Shown here one piece after another: positions 16,958-25,795 of a stretch of 29,456 nucleotides of DNA. Position 1 is the stretch's first letter; the number at the start of each line of letters is the position of its first letter. The position numbers and the translations under genes were made by a program. Source of the stretch: DATELY01 sp035276085 (GTDB taxonomy: Bacteria > Pseudomonadota > Gammaproteobacteria > Steroidobacterales > Steroidobacteraceae); NCBI GenBank assembly GCA_035276085.1, contig DATELY010000080.1:1-29456 (forward strand), given 5' to 3'. The notes under the pieces were generated by a model. The model saw nothing but the letters and a program-made list of their open reading frames with translations. It was not told the origin of the DNA and ran no database searches.

Positions 16958-18157
16958 CTATCTGCCACCCATGATCGCCACATAGTCGGTGGACCAGCGG
17001 CTGTACGGCACGCACTTGTCGCCCTGGGTTGCGCACTTCGCTTCCGGCGTGCGCCAGAAATGAATCTTCTCGAAGTTGTCGAAGCCGTTGTTCTTGCAAC
17101 CTTCTGCGCCGAGCAGCTCGTTACCCTGGCACGCGGCAGGAACCACCGGCACCGATCCGAACCATGCAGCAACATCGCCTTGCACTTTGGGGCTGATCGA
17201 CCACTCCATCCACTTGTAAGCGCAGTTCGGATGCTGGGCTTGTGCGTGCAACATGGTTGTGTCGGCCCATCCTGTCGCACCTTCACTCGGCACGGTGCTC
17301 GCGATGGGCTGCTTGTTCCCCGCCAGCGTGTTCACTTGGAACGGCCATGAGCTGGAAGCGACGACACCCTCGTTCGTGAAGTCCTGCACCTGCACGTTCG
17401 CGTCATGCCAATAGCGCTGCACGAGAGGATGCTGAGCGCGCAACACATCGAGTGCCGCCGTGTACTGCGCGTCTGTGAGCTCGTAAGGATCCTTGATGCC
17501 GAGGTCCGGCTTCTTGGTCATCAGATACAGCGCGGCATCGGCGATGTAGATCGGGCCGTCGTAGGCCTGGATGCGGCCCTTGTTGGGTTTGCCGTCCGGG
17601 AATTTTTGCGCGCCGAACAACACAGCCCAGGACGTTGGTGCCGACTTGAATACTTTGGTGTTGTACATCAACACGTTCGGGCCCCATTGATAGGGCACGC
17701 CGTAGTGCTTGCCGTCGACGTAGTGCCACGCAGCTTCCTTCAAGCGCCCATCGAGCGAAGCGTAGGAAGCCACCTTGCTGATATCGACGGGTTGCACAGT
17801 GCCGCCACGGATCAATCGCAACGACGCATCGCCCGATGCGGTCACGAGGTCGTAGCCGCCTTGAGTCATGAGCGACACCATCTCGTCGGACGTGCCGGCG
17901 GTTTTCACGTTGACCTTGCAACCGGTATCCGCTTCGAACTTCGTCACCCAGTCGTACGCTTTGTCGGTCTCGCCGCGCTCGATGTATCCGGGCCACGCAA
18001 CGATATCGACTTGACCTTCGAGTGCGGTGGAGGCGGCTGCAGGCTTGGCTTTTGTTTCGGGAGCAGGGGGTGCTTCCTTCTTGCCGCACGCTGCGACAGC
18101 GATGGCGAAACCAGTCAGAAGGAGGAGGCGGGAAGATTCTCGGAATGGGCTACGCAT
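16958..18157 (-). CDS. ydcS: Polyamine-type substrate-binding lipoprotein (YdcS family)
   Basis: This 399-residue periplasmic binding protein starts at an ATG with GGAG nine bases upstream. It carries a lipoprotein signal ending VAAC (Cys24), so it should be tethered to the membrane. The mature protein is strongly YdcS-like: VAWPGYIERGETDKAYDWVT, TAGTSDEMVSLM, DLVTASGDASLRLI, YGVPYQWGPNVLMYNT, FTNEGVVASSSWPFQVNTL, EGATGWADTTMLHA and the C-terminal CVPYSRWSTDYVAIMGGR. It delivers a polyamine-like solute to the permeases encoded downstream. E. coli YdcS has also been linked to polyhydroxybutyrate synthesis, which the sequence cannot confirm here. Four cysteines near the C-terminus may form disulfides. 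It is the first gene of the operon, followed by two hairpins. Confidence 0.92.
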   Translation of the reverse strand: MRSPFRESSRLLLLTGFAIAVAACGKKEAPPAPETKAKPAAASTALEGQVDIVAWPGYIERGETDKAYDWVTKFEADTGCKVNVKTAGTSDEMVSLMTQGGYDLVTASGDASLRLIRGGTVQPVDISKVASYASLDGRLKEAAWHYVDGKHYGVPYQWGPNVLMYNTKVFKSAPTSWAVLFGAQKFPDGKPNKGRIQAYDGPIYIADAALYLMTKKPDLGIKDPYELTDAQYTAALDVLRAQHPLVQRYWHDANVQVQDFTNEGVVASSSWPFQVNTLAGNKQPIASTVPSEGATGWADTTMLHAQAQHPNCAYKWMEWSISPKVQGDVAAWFGSVPVVPAACQGNELLGAEGCKNNGFDNFEKIHFWRTPEAKCATQGDKCVPYSRWSTDYVAIMGGR

Positions 18158-18594
18158 AGAAGACTCCGATTGATCTTGCTCTTGGAGAACTACGGCAGAC
18201 ACGGCGTTCGGGCGAAGAGAATGGATCGCCGCGAGCACGACGTGAGTGTAGCGCTAGCCCGAGTGCTCGGGTGAATGCGTGCGCCAGTCGGAATGCGCAG
18301 GCTCGAGCTGTCCGCGGCGTGCCCCGTAATGGGGCGCACGTGTCGGATGGATTCCCATGTGCGCCAGCAGCGCAGCAGAATCTTTGTATACATCGATCGT
18401 CAGGCATTCCGTGCCGGCCGCATTGAGGAACCATTCGTGGTCATCCTCGGCAACAATGCCGGCATGAGTCCGGCGATGCCGTCCTTCGCTCGCAACCAGC
18501 GAAGAGGTGTTCACGACCGGAGCCCACATTCGAGTCGACGGCGGACGAGTGTCGTAACCGGACGGCTCACGGCCGGGTGCTATCATCCCGCGCC
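18158..18594. other. Intergenic region between divergent ydcS-like and phosphatase-like genes
   Basis: This 437-base stretch separates divergent genes and should hold the promoters of both, though no convincing -35/-10 pair stands out. On the minus strand part of it (about 18353-18466) encodes a protein-like stretch described as a gene remnant. The rest shows nothing I recognise. Confidence 0.5.
18353..18466 (-). pseudogene. Remnant resembling an antibiotic-biosynthesis-monooxygenase-like domain
   Basis: A frame open from 18655 to 18254 reads as low-quality sequence except for about 38 residues (HAGIVAEDDHEWFLNAAG then TECLTIDVYKDSAALLAHMG). This resembles the second half of small ABM-like dimeric ferredoxin-fold proteins, where an EW-FN-DGTE strand precedes a DS-ALLAH helix. 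Upstream sequence in the frame does not continue the fold, and only 130 bases remain before the next gene. It therefore looks like a truncated gene fragment. The match is from memory of the family pattern. It could instead be a chance open frame. Confidence 0.3.
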
Positions 18595-19149
18595 ATGGAC
18601 CATGACCTAGGCAAACTGCGGCGGCGGCCGTTTTTCTTTCCCCTTGTTTTTCCATTCCTCGTGCTCGTGGGCGTGCTGGCCGCGGCCATCTGGCTGTTCG
18701 ACGCGCGCGCCAGCACGGTGGTGGTCATCGTGCGGCATGCCGAAGTGGAAGCGGGCGCCGACGCCGATCCCGGATTGAGCGTGGATGGCCGCGAACGCGC
18801 AGCGAAGCTCGCGCGCATGTTGTCGCAGGCACAACCCGTACGCGGCATCGATGCGATCTTCGCCTCCGAATTGCGCCGCACCCAACAGACCGTGATTCCG
18901 CTCTCCGAGGTACTCGCGCTGCCGGTGAACGTCGTGCCGTCGGCGGGCTGGGCGGAGCTGTCACAGAAGATCCTGCGCGAGCATCGCGGGGAGTACGTGC
19001 TGGTCGCGGGCAACACGAACACGATTCCTGCTCTCGTCAAATCGCTGACGGGCGAGGACGTGACGTTGCGTGACGATGAATACGATGCGATGTTTCTGGT
19101 GTTCGCACCGCAAGTCTCCAAGCGCAAGGTCGTGCGATTGCGCTACTGA
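18595..19149 (+). CDS. Membrane-anchored histidine-phosphatase-superfamily protein
   Basis: This 184-residue protein has one N-terminal membrane helix (PLVFPFLVLVGVLAAAIWLF), then a phosphoglycerate-mutase-like domain. The catalytic motif is IVRHAE (Arg47, His48). SELRRTQQT (91-99) is the usual third element. The second catalytic His, normally in GHSNT, is replaced: the sequence reads AGNTNTIPAL with Asn140 at that place. Phosphatase activity is therefore uncertain. I start at ATG 18595; an in-frame GTG at 18577 would add six residues. The stop codon is two bases before the YjbQ gene, so they form an operon. Confidence 0.82.
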   Translation: MDHDLGKLRRRPFFFPLVFPFLVLVGVLAAAIWLFDARASTVVVIVRHAEVEAGADADPGLSVDGRERAAKLARMLSQAQPVRGIDAIFASELRRTQQTVIPLSEVLALPVNVVPSAGWAELSQKILREHRGEYVLVAGNTNTIPALVKSLTGEDVTLRDDEYDAMFLVFAPQVSKRKVVRLRY

Positions 19150-19151
19150 CC

Positions 19152-19571
19152 ATGGCCGTCGCGCAGTCCACGCTTCGAGTTTCGACGCCCGGCCGCGGTC
19201 TGGTCCTGCTCACGGACCGCGTGAGTCAGCTCGTTGCGGACAGTGGTATCCAAACCGGGCTGTGTCACCTCTTCCTTCGGCACACGAGCGCCGGCCTGAT
19301 CCTCTCTGAAAATGCAGACCCCGCCGTCGGCCGGGACCTCGAGCGCTACATGGCCCGCTCAGTCCCCGACGGCGATCCGCTGTTCGAGCACGACGCCGAG
19401 GGACCGGACGATATGCCGGCGCATATCCGTACCTTGTTGGCAGGGGCTCAGCTGACCATTCCCGTCGGCCGGGGCCGGCTGCTCTTGGGCACCTGGCAAG
19501 GTGTGTATCTGTGGGAGCACCGGCACCACGGCCATCAACGCGAAATCGTCGTGACGGTCTCCGGCGACTAG
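19152..19571 (+). CDS. yjbQ: YjbQ-family protein (UPF0047)
   Basis: This 139-residue cytoplasmic protein has the full YjbQ pattern: LFLRHTSAGLILSENADP, VGRDLERYMA, HDAEGPDDMPAHIRTLL and LGTWQGVYLWEHR. E. coli YjbQ has weak thiamine-phosphate synthase activity in vitro; the physiological role is unknown. Length is normal. It begins two bases after the phosphatase-like gene's stop. The 218 bases downstream, before the tRNA, include a TACAAT at 19592-19597 that could be a -10 box for tRNA transcription, although I see no matching -35 element. Confidence 0.92.
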   Translation: MAVAQSTLRVSTPGRGLVLLTDRVSQLVADSGIQTGLCHLFLRHTSAGLILSENADPAVGRDLERYMARSVPDGDPLFEHDAEGPDDMPAHIRTLLAGAQLTIPVGRGRLLLGTWQGVYLWEHRHHGHQREIVVTVSGD

Positions 19572-19789
19572 CGGTCGCTCGTCGCCTGGCCTACAATTCG
19601 CGCCCTTCATTTCCGGCCGGTGGCGCTGGCTTCAGCGATTCTCGGCCAAGGTCGGCGCACGAAAACCTCAACCGCCGATCTCAAGGGTCGCAGCGCTTCT
19701 GCCCGCTGCGACGCCGCCGGATCTCAGCGTTCCGGCATGGCCGCCGCGTCCGCGGGTAGACCTCGGACGCGGTGGTGACTTGCAGCGGT

Positions 19790-19865
19790 GGGGCCGTAGC
19801 TCAGCTGGGAGAGCGTCTCGTTCGCAATGAGAAGGTCAGGAGTTCGATCCTCCTCGGCTCCACCA
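19790..19865 (+). tRNA. tRNA-Ala, anticodon CGC
   Basis: The cloverleaf is complete: acceptor GGGGCCG/CGGCTCC (one G-U pair), D-arm GCTC/GAGC, anticodon stem TCTCG/TGAGA (one G-U pair) with loop TTCGCAA giving anticodon CGC, T-arm AGGAG/CTCCT with loop TTCGATC, discriminator A and an encoded CCA (19863-19865). It reads GCG alanine codons, which are common in this GC-rich window. No integrase or second copy of the 3' end is present, so it is not marked as an attachment site. Confidence 0.95.
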
Positions 19866-19874
19866 TCTTCCCAT

Positions 19875-19893
19875 CCGCGGGAGTTCGCCGCGG
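19875..19893 (+). terminator. Weak hairpin after the tRNA
   Basis: CCGCGG (19875-19880) pairs with CCGCGG (19888-19893) around GAGTTCG, ten bases after the tRNA. Only TTCC follows, so it is at best a weak terminator or a processing structure. Confidence 0.3.
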
Positions 19894-19995
19894 TTCCAAG
19901 TTACCGAAAACCCTCGATTTCCTCACATCGAGCGTTCGTCCGGTTCGTTCGGAACCGTGGACAGCCGCGTCCGGTTGACGGTGAGTTGGACGGTC

Positions 19996-20982
19996 TCATC
20001 CCGTGGGTTGAGTCTCCGCAAGATGTGAGGCCCGCACCAGGTGTTCGCGGCATTCACGCACGAGTCGTTCGATGAGCTCGGCGCAGGTAGGAAGGTCATC
20101 GATGAGACCGACGACCTGTCCCGCCCACACGAGACCGGCGGATATGTCACCGGTCTCGAGTGCCTGCCGACCCTTTGAGCCCGCTACGAGATGTTGGATG
20201 TCCTTGAACTCACAGCCCCCGGGTCGGTTCTCGATGGCGACTACCTCATCGGATACTGCCGTCTTCAGCACTCGCCCCGTGTTGTGGAGCGTGCGGAAGA
20301 TCAGCTGCGTCTCGCGCTCCGAAGCTTTTACCAGCGCTTGCTTTATGGAGTCGTGAATCGGCGCCTCTTTCACGGCGCAGAAGCGAGTGCCCATGTTCAC
20401 GCCCTCGGCGCCCAGAGCAAACGCGGCGGCCATGGTCCTGCCGTCGCCGATGCCGCCCGATGCGATCAATGGAATCTGTATGTCACGCGCGGCGATGGCG
20501 AAAAGAATCAATCCGCCGACACCGTCTTCACCGGGATGTCCTGCACACTCGAATCCGTCGATCGAAACGGCATCGACTCCGTTTCTCTGAGCGGACAATG
20601 CGTGACGGACCGCGGTGCATTTGTGCACGATCTTGACGCCCTTTGCCTTTGCTTTCTCGATGAAGGTTTTAGGATTGTTGCCAGCGGTCTCCAGTACTTT
20701 GATGCCGCTATCGAGAGCCGCGTCCAGATAGGCCTCGTAAGGTGGAGGACTCGCCGTGGGTAGAATCGTCAGGTTCACACCGAACGGTGCGTCCGTCATC
20801 GTGCGGCAGCGTGCGATCTCCTTCGCGAGCGCTTCCGGCGTGGGCTGGGTCAATGCAGTCAAGATGCCAAAGCCGCCGGCATTGGACACTGCCGATGCCA
20901 GCTCCGCACGGCCTACCCACATCATCCCCCCTTGAACGATCGGGTACTTTGATCCCAGCAACTCCGTAACACGCGTTCTCAT
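19996..20982 (-). CDS. Nitronate monooxygenase-like FMN enzyme (NPD family)
   Basis: This 328-residue protein is an FMN-dependent TIM-barrel enzyme of the 2-nitropropane dioxygenase/nitronate monooxygenase family. Visible motifs are YPIVQGGMMWVGRAELASAV (substrate end of the barrel), ECAGHPGEDGVG with the His typical of the active site, and the FMN phosphate-binding ASGGIGDGRTMAAAFALGAE followed by GVNMGTRF. I start at ATG 20982, with GGAG about 12 bases upstream. An in-frame start at 21045 would add 21 residues unlike the family. Several relatives act as enoyl reductases or oxidise other substrates, so the exact reaction is open. It is a single leftward gene, divergent from the next one. Confidence 0.87.
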   Translation of the reverse strand: MRTRVTELLGSKYPIVQGGMMWVGRAELASAVSNAGGFGILTALTQPTPEALAKEIARCRTMTDAPFGVNLTILPTASPPPYEAYLDAALDSGIKVLETAGNNPKTFIEKAKAKGVKIVHKCTAVRHALSAQRNGVDAVSIDGFECAGHPGEDGVGGLILFAIAARDIQIPLIASGGIGDGRTMAAAFALGAEGVNMGTRFCAVKEAPIHDSIKQALVKASERETQLIFRTLHNTGRVLKTAVSDEVVAIENRPGGCEFKDIQHLVAGSKGRQALETGDISAGLVWAGQVVGLIDDLPTCAELIERLVRECREHLVRASHLAETQPTG

Positions 20983-21221
20983 CTGTTTGAAAGCTCCAAG
21001 GGTTTGATGCACGCGATTGTGGGCGAAGCGCGCAATCGAATCCACCCGCGCCAGGTGTGAAGGTTGATCGGTCGGATGGAGTGATCCCCTCGTGTCGGAA
21101 TACCTGTCTGATTCGGCGCTTCGTCCGCTGCAATACGGACACGGACGGTATGACGGCTTGCAACACGGCTGTCACCTCTATTTGTTTAGTTGGGATCCGG
21201 TTTCACCACCATTGAGCACAC

Positions 21222-23459
21222 ATGAAGTGGTTTCCGTGGAGCTGGGTCGTGCGTCGCGCGGCGCGCTCGTTCGGCTTCATCGATCCCTTGTTGGTTCTGG
21301 CGCGCGTGCGGCGCTTCGGGCAACCCTCGGAGCACGATCTTCCGCTGGAGATTCTGCGCACCGCCGTCGTGTTTCACGCTCGTGGGCTGGTCAATACGCG
21401 TGCGATTCAGAACAACCTGGACTGGATCTGGCCCTACTGGATCGAGCGGCAGTTCGATCCTCGCGATGTGTCTTTCCTGCCGCGATCAGCCAACATCAGT
21501 CACATCAATCTCACGCATCGGAATTGGACTGCCGTCGGCCTACCCGACCTCGATGTGTACCCGCTGGTCGATCCTCGCGGATTGATCACGCCGTTCCACG
21601 ATAGCTGGTCGATCGATGCGTGGATCATCGCCCAGGAGGGACAGTCGCTGATTCCGAGCCAGCTGCTCGAAGCGCGGCAGGCATTGTGTGCGCTCGATCA
21701 ATCGATCACGACCGAGACCGCCCAACTGCACATCCGTCTCACCTCGACGGTCCGCGTGCTCATTCAAGAGGGCACGCCCGTGCTCCGGGTCGACTATGTG
21801 GCGGAGTCCGAACGTGCAGCCGATCTGGTGGTGTCGATTCGTCCCTACAATCCAGAGGGCATTCAGTTCGTCGACAAGCTGGAAGCGTTGGCAGAGAGGA
21901 ACGGTTGGCGGGTGAATGGTGAGCAGCGCGTACGTTTCAGTGAGGCGCCAGAGCGCCTGCTTCATTCGACGTACGCGGAAGGCGACGTGGTGCATCGACT
22001 TGCGCTCGAGACCCAACCGGGCATCGAGTGTCCGGTGGGAATGGCAACGGGAGCCGCCTGCTTCGCGATCGTGCCGGGACAATCCCGAGCCGTCTCCGTG
22101 CTCATTCCGCTCCCACAGGAGGCACAACGTCAGCGTAGCGGGACGAAGTGGCGCGCAACGAGTTGGGACGCGGCACGAGCAGGATTGGCGTCGCTGTCCG
22201 TGCCGGACATCCGTTATCAGTCGATCTTCGACAGCGCGCTCAACACGCTGCTGCTGCTCTCGGCAGATGAAGTCTATCCGGGCCCGTATACGTACCGGCG
22301 CTTCTGGTTCCGCGATGCCAGCTTGATGCTGGAAGCATTGGTGCAGCTGGGCGGCGTTGCGCGCGTGAAGGAGAAACTCGGCACCTTTGCAGCCCGCCAG
22401 CGTCCGGACGGCTATTTCGAATCGCAGGAAGGAGAGTGGGATGCGAACGGGCAGGTGTTATGGGTGCTCGGCCGCTATCTCGCGCTGACGGGTGAAGGGT
22501 TGCCCAAAGAATGGGTGCGTTCGATCACGCAGGCCATACGGTGGCTCGAACGTCGCCAGCTACCGCTGAATGGACAGCCGCAAGCCGGACTGTTGCCAGC
22601 GGGGTTCAGCGCCGAGCACTTCGGTCCCAACGATCACTACTATTGGGATGTGTTCTGGGCCATTGGCGGGCTGCGCGCGATCGCACCGGCGCTGGCTCGG
22701 GCCGGGCTGAGCGTCGAAAGCAACGCATGTCGATCGTTGGCGCAACGCTACTTCGACGCCGTCGAGCAATCGATCGAGCGGTTTGCGCTGGCACGCGGTC
22801 GCGGCGCCATTCCCGCGTCGCCCTTCAGGCGCATGGATTCCGGTGCGATCGGGGTGCTGGTCGCGGATTACCCATTGCAGCTGTATCGTGCCGATGAGCC
22901 GAGGTTGCACCGCACGCTCGACTACTTCCTCACGCACAACTTCGTGAACGGCGGCTTTTTCCAGGACATGACGCATTCCGGAGTGAATGCGTATCTGACG
23001 CTCGCGCTTGCGCAATCGCTGCTGCGAGCCGGACGAACAGGGTGGGAGAAGATCGTTCTTCAGATGCAGGCCGATGCGTCCTCAACGGGTGTGTGGCCGG
23101 AAGCCATTCATCCCCAGACGTTCGGCGGCTGCATCGGCGACGGACACCATGGCTGGGCGGCGGCGGAGTGGTTGCGTTGGACGCGCAACGCATTCGTTCG
23201 CGAAGAAGGGGATACGCTGATCCTCGGCTCGGGCTTGATGCCGAAGTGGTTGAGTGCTCGCGAGCCGATGACATTCGGGCCGACATTGACGCCTTGGGGG
23301 CCCGTGCGGGTGCAGGTGATGCCCGTGGAGCGCACGTTGTGGGAAGTAAGACTCGAGGCGCAGTGGCGTCAGGCGGCACCCAACATCGTCGTGCAGATTC
23401 CCGGTGCGAAGGCGCAGCCCCTCGTGAGCAACTCCATTCGGATCGCGGTGGCCGCGTGA
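21222..23459 (+). CDS. Six-hairpin (glucoamylase-fold) glycosidase-like protein
   Basis: This 745-residue protein has no signal peptide and is probably cytoplasmic. Its C-terminal two thirds resemble an (alpha/alpha)6 barrel of GH15 type: FWFRDASLMLEALVQLG (from 361), QRPDGYFESQEGEWDANGQV (about 391-410) and NDHYYWDVFWAIGGLRA. The N-terminal 250 residues look like a beta-rich domain that often precedes such barrels (LRVDYVAESERAADLVVSIR). Acidic residues around 402-408 could be catalytic. I do not recognise a characterised orthologue, and its substrate is unknown. The stop codon overlaps the next gene's GTG, coupling it tightly to a glycosyltransferase. The 239 bases upstream, shared with the divergent oxygenase gene, show no clear promoter. 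Confidence 0.72.
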   Translation: MKWFPWSWVVRRAARSFGFIDPLLVLARVRRFGQPSEHDLPLEILRTAVVFHARGLVNTRAIQNNLDWIWPYWIERQFDPRDVSFLPRSANISHINLTHRNWTAVGLPDLDVYPLVDPRGLITPFHDSWSIDAWIIAQEGQSLIPSQLLEARQALCALDQSITTETAQLHIRLTSTVRVLIQEGTPVLRVDYVAESERAADLVVSIRPYNPEGIQFVDKLEALAERNGWRVNGEQRVRFSEAPERLLHSTYAEGDVVHRLALETQPGIECPVGMATGAACFAIVPGQSRAVSVLIPLPQEAQRQRSGTKWRATSWDAARAGLASLSVPDIRYQSIFDSALNTLLLLSADEVYPGPYTYRRFWFRDASLMLEALVQLGGVARVKEKLGTFAARQRPDGYFESQEGEWDANGQVLWVLGRYLALTGEGLPKEWVRSITQAIRWLERRQLPLNGQPQAGLLPAGFSAEHFGPNDHYYWDVFWAIGGLRAIAPALARAGLSVESNACRSLAQRYFDAVEQSIERFALARGRGAIPASPFRRMDSGAIGVLVADYPLQLYRADEPRLHRTLDYFLTHNFVNGGFFQDMTHSGVNAYLTLALAQSLLRAGRTGWEKIVLQMQADASSTGVWPEAIHPQTFGGCIGDGHHGWAAAEWLRWTRNAFVREEGDTLILGSGLMPKWLSAREPMTFGPTLTPWGPVRVQVMPVERTLWEVRLEAQWRQAAPNIVVQIPGAKAQPLVSNSIRIAVAA

Positions 23460-24766
23460 CGCGCGTCGCGATGTTCACCAATACGTTCGCGCCCATGATC
23501 GGCGGTGTCGAACGCGCCATCGCGAATGCGCACGAAGACCTGAACGCCGCGGGTCATTTTTGCCGCGTCATCACACCGGTCTTCAAAGGTGCGGAACACT
23601 CCGGAGGCGGCGTGTTGCGCATGCCTGCACTCACCGGCATCGGGCAAAAGGAGTTCTCGATTCCACTGCCTGCAACCAGCCGCCTGGAAGACTGGATGGA
23701 AGCCATCGAGCCGACGGTGGTGCACTCACATCAGCCGTTCCTGCTGGGTGACACGGCGTGGCGCGTGGCGCGCCTGCGTCGCATCCCGCTCGTCTTCACC
23801 CATCACACGCTCTATGAACGCTATGCGCATTACCTGCGTATGGACGAGGAGCGTGCTCGCAGGCTCGTCATCGAGATGACGACGCGCTATGCCAACCGCT
23901 GCGATCTGGTGATAGCACCCACGGAGAGCATCCGCACGCTCTTGCTCGAGCGCGAAGTGACCGTCCCTATCGCGGTTGCGCCGTCCGGCATCGATTGGCA
24001 CCTCTTCGCGAAGGGGTCGCGCATGGCAGGCCGTGCCGCACTGGGGCTCACGGTGGACGATCGCGTGATCGGGCACGTCGGCCGGCTTACGCCGGAGAAG
24101 AACCTGAAATTTCTCATCGAGGCCATCATCGGTGCGCTGCGTTTGCAGCCGCAGCTCAAGCTCGTACTCATTGGCGAAGGCGAGTGTCTGGAGCTCACGA
24201 GGCGCCGTTTCGCTGAGGCAGGATTGGCGCAACAACTCGTTGCACCGGGCATCCTGACGGGTGCTCCCCTCGTGGACGCCTATGCGGCCATGGACGTATT
24301 CGCCTTCGCGTCGCGCACCGATACACAGGGACTCGTGCTGGCGGAAGCGATGGCCGCGTCTCTGCCCGTTGTCGCCCTGGACGCACCGGGAGCGCGGGAG
24401 TGTGTGCTCGACGAGGTGAATGGCCGGTTGTTACCTGCATCCACGAGTGAGACCGACTTTGCGCGGTGTCTGGCGGAGATCCTCCAGGATTCGGCCCGCT
24501 TGCGTCGGTGGGCGGCAAATGCGCAGCAGCACTCCCGGCAGTTCAGCCGTCGCCATTGTCTCGCTCGCTTGTTGGCCGTCTACCACCAGGCCGTGAGCGA
24601 CTACACGGGCGACGTCAGTGTCGGTGACGCGCGGTGGGATCAACTCGCCGAGCGCTTCGACGTCGAGTGGACGCCCTTCTGGGAGAAGGTCGCGACGGCA
24701 TTTCGTGCATTTTCGTCCCGGTCGGAATCTAGCGATACCACATCGGTGCCCCAGCCCTCAGCATAG
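23456..24766 (+). CDS. GT4-family glycosyltransferase
   Basis: This 436-residue GT-B fold enzyme starts at a GTG overlapping the previous stop codon (GTGA). An ATG five codons on is possible but would cut the first beta strand. The N-terminus TRVAMFTNTFAPMIGGVERA and donor-site VGRLTPEKNLKFL are typical of GT4 retaining enzymes, including bacterial diacylglycerol glucosyltransferases. The donor motif reads RTDTQGLVLAEAMA, with Asp in place of the usual first Glu of EX7E. A C-terminal extension of about 60 residues follows the fold. It probably transfers a sugar from a nucleotide donor to a membrane-associated acceptor. The acceptor, and the role of the partner glycosidase-like protein, are unknown. 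Confidence 0.85.
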   Translation: MTRVAMFTNTFAPMIGGVERAIANAHEDLNAAGHFCRVITPVFKGAEHSGGGVLRMPALTGIGQKEFSIPLPATSRLEDWMEAIEPTVVHSHQPFLLGDTAWRVARLRRIPLVFTHHTLYERYAHYLRMDEERARRLVIEMTTRYANRCDLVIAPTESIRTLLLEREVTVPIAVAPSGIDWHLFAKGSRMAGRAALGLTVDDRVIGHVGRLTPEKNLKFLIEAIIGALRLQPQLKLVLIGEGECLELTRRRFAEAGLAQQLVAPGILTGAPLVDAYAAMDVFAFASRTDTQGLVLAEAMAASLPVVALDAPGARECVLDEVNGRLLPASTSETDFARCLAEILQDSARLRRWAANAQQHSRQFSRRHCLARLLAVYHQAVSDYTGDVSVGDARWDQLAERFDVEWTPFWEKVATAFRAFSSRSESSDTTSVPQPSA

Positions 24767-24860
24767 TGCGCTGGTACGACGTGCGATCGAAGCGGGCGGA
24801 ACCGCTTCGGTCCCGCGCCGGTTGAAGTGCAAATCAACACACTGGGCTGCCGGAAGCGTT

Positions 24861-25679
24861 GTGGGCGTCCTTTCCTGGTGGAATTTTTTGTGTGTCGTGG
24901 CGGCGTTGAACATCGCCGCCTGGCTGTTGTCGGCCCGGATGGTGCTGCGGGAGCGTCATCGGTTGGCTGCAGGGTCGTACTGTGCATGCCGTCGACAGGT
25001 CGTGTTGGCGGCGGTCTATGTATTCGGCTGCGCTTTCCGCTCCGTGCTGCCGGTATTCGATATCCCGCGCCTGTGCCTGTTCGATACCTGGTTGTCCAGC
25101 CCACTCGTTGGGCGCTCCGTGGCGACCGTTGCCGAGCTGTGCTTCGTTGCACAGTGGGCGCTGTTGTTACGGGAGGCCTCGCGCGCGACGGGTAGCTCCT
25201 TCCTCGGCGGAGTATCCCGGGTAATGGTGCCGATCATCGTCGTGGCGGAAACCTGCTCCTGGTACTCCGTGATCACGACATCCAATCTGGGCCATGTCGT
25301 CGAAGAACTGCTGTGGGGCCTGTCGGCGACACTCGTGGTCATCAGCCTGGCTGCTTTTCGACCGCGTTGTCCGACCGGCTGGCGGCCGGCGCTCTCGATC
25401 GCCGTCATCGGCGGGAGCCTCTACGCGGCCTACATGTTCTTCGTGGACGTTCCCATGTACTGGGCGCGATGGCTGGCCGACGAAGCGCTCGGACACGGCT
25501 ACCTGAGCTTTCAGGAAGGCATCGTCGATCTGGTTGCCCGACGCGTGGTCTCGCATCGCTGGGAAGACTGGAAGAGCGAAATCATCTGGATGTCGCTCTA
25601 TTTCAGCGTGGCCGTGTGGATCAGCATCGGACTGATCCACACGGCCATGAAAGGTGCTGCGCGCCCGGTCGTTCGTTGA
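24861..25679 (+). CDS. Polytopic membrane protein of unknown family
   Basis: This 272-residue protein is predicted to cross the membrane about seven times. I start at the GTG at 24861, which has GGAAG four bases upstream and begins just before the first helix (FLCVVAALNIAAWLL). The frame is open further back, but that part looks noncoding. Conserved-looking polar positions inside hydrophobic segments include AETCSWYSVITTSNLGHVVE and VDVPMYWARWL. A membrane-proximal stretch, LVARRVVSHRWEDWKSEIIW, precedes the last helix. These Glu, Ser, His and Asp positions could form a membrane active site, but this is speculative. It follows the GT4 gene by 94 bases on the same strand. Confidence 0.65.
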   Translation: MGVLSWWNFLCVVAALNIAAWLLSARMVLRERHRLAAGSYCACRRQVVLAAVYVFGCAFRSVLPVFDIPRLCLFDTWLSSPLVGRSVATVAELCFVAQWALLLREASRATGSSFLGGVSRVMVPIIVVAETCSWYSVITTSNLGHVVEELLWGLSATLVVISLAAFRPRCPTGWRPALSIAVIGGSLYAAYMFFVDVPMYWARWLADEALGHGYLSFQEGIVDLVARRVVSHRWEDWKSEIIWMSLYFSVAVWISIGLIHTAMKGAARPVVR

Positions 25680-25795
25680 GGTCGACTGTGTGTGCGCTCG
25701 GTCACGTGCATGAACATTCGCCCGTGGCTGTAACCCAGTCGTCAACTGGTTGTTGTAAATCCTCCACCGGCTTTACTCCACAGCTAGGAGGATCC

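Noticed and set aside
19790..19865. tRNA as an integration site for a genomic island
   Set aside because: No integrase is near, and no second copy of the tRNA 3' end was seen in the window.
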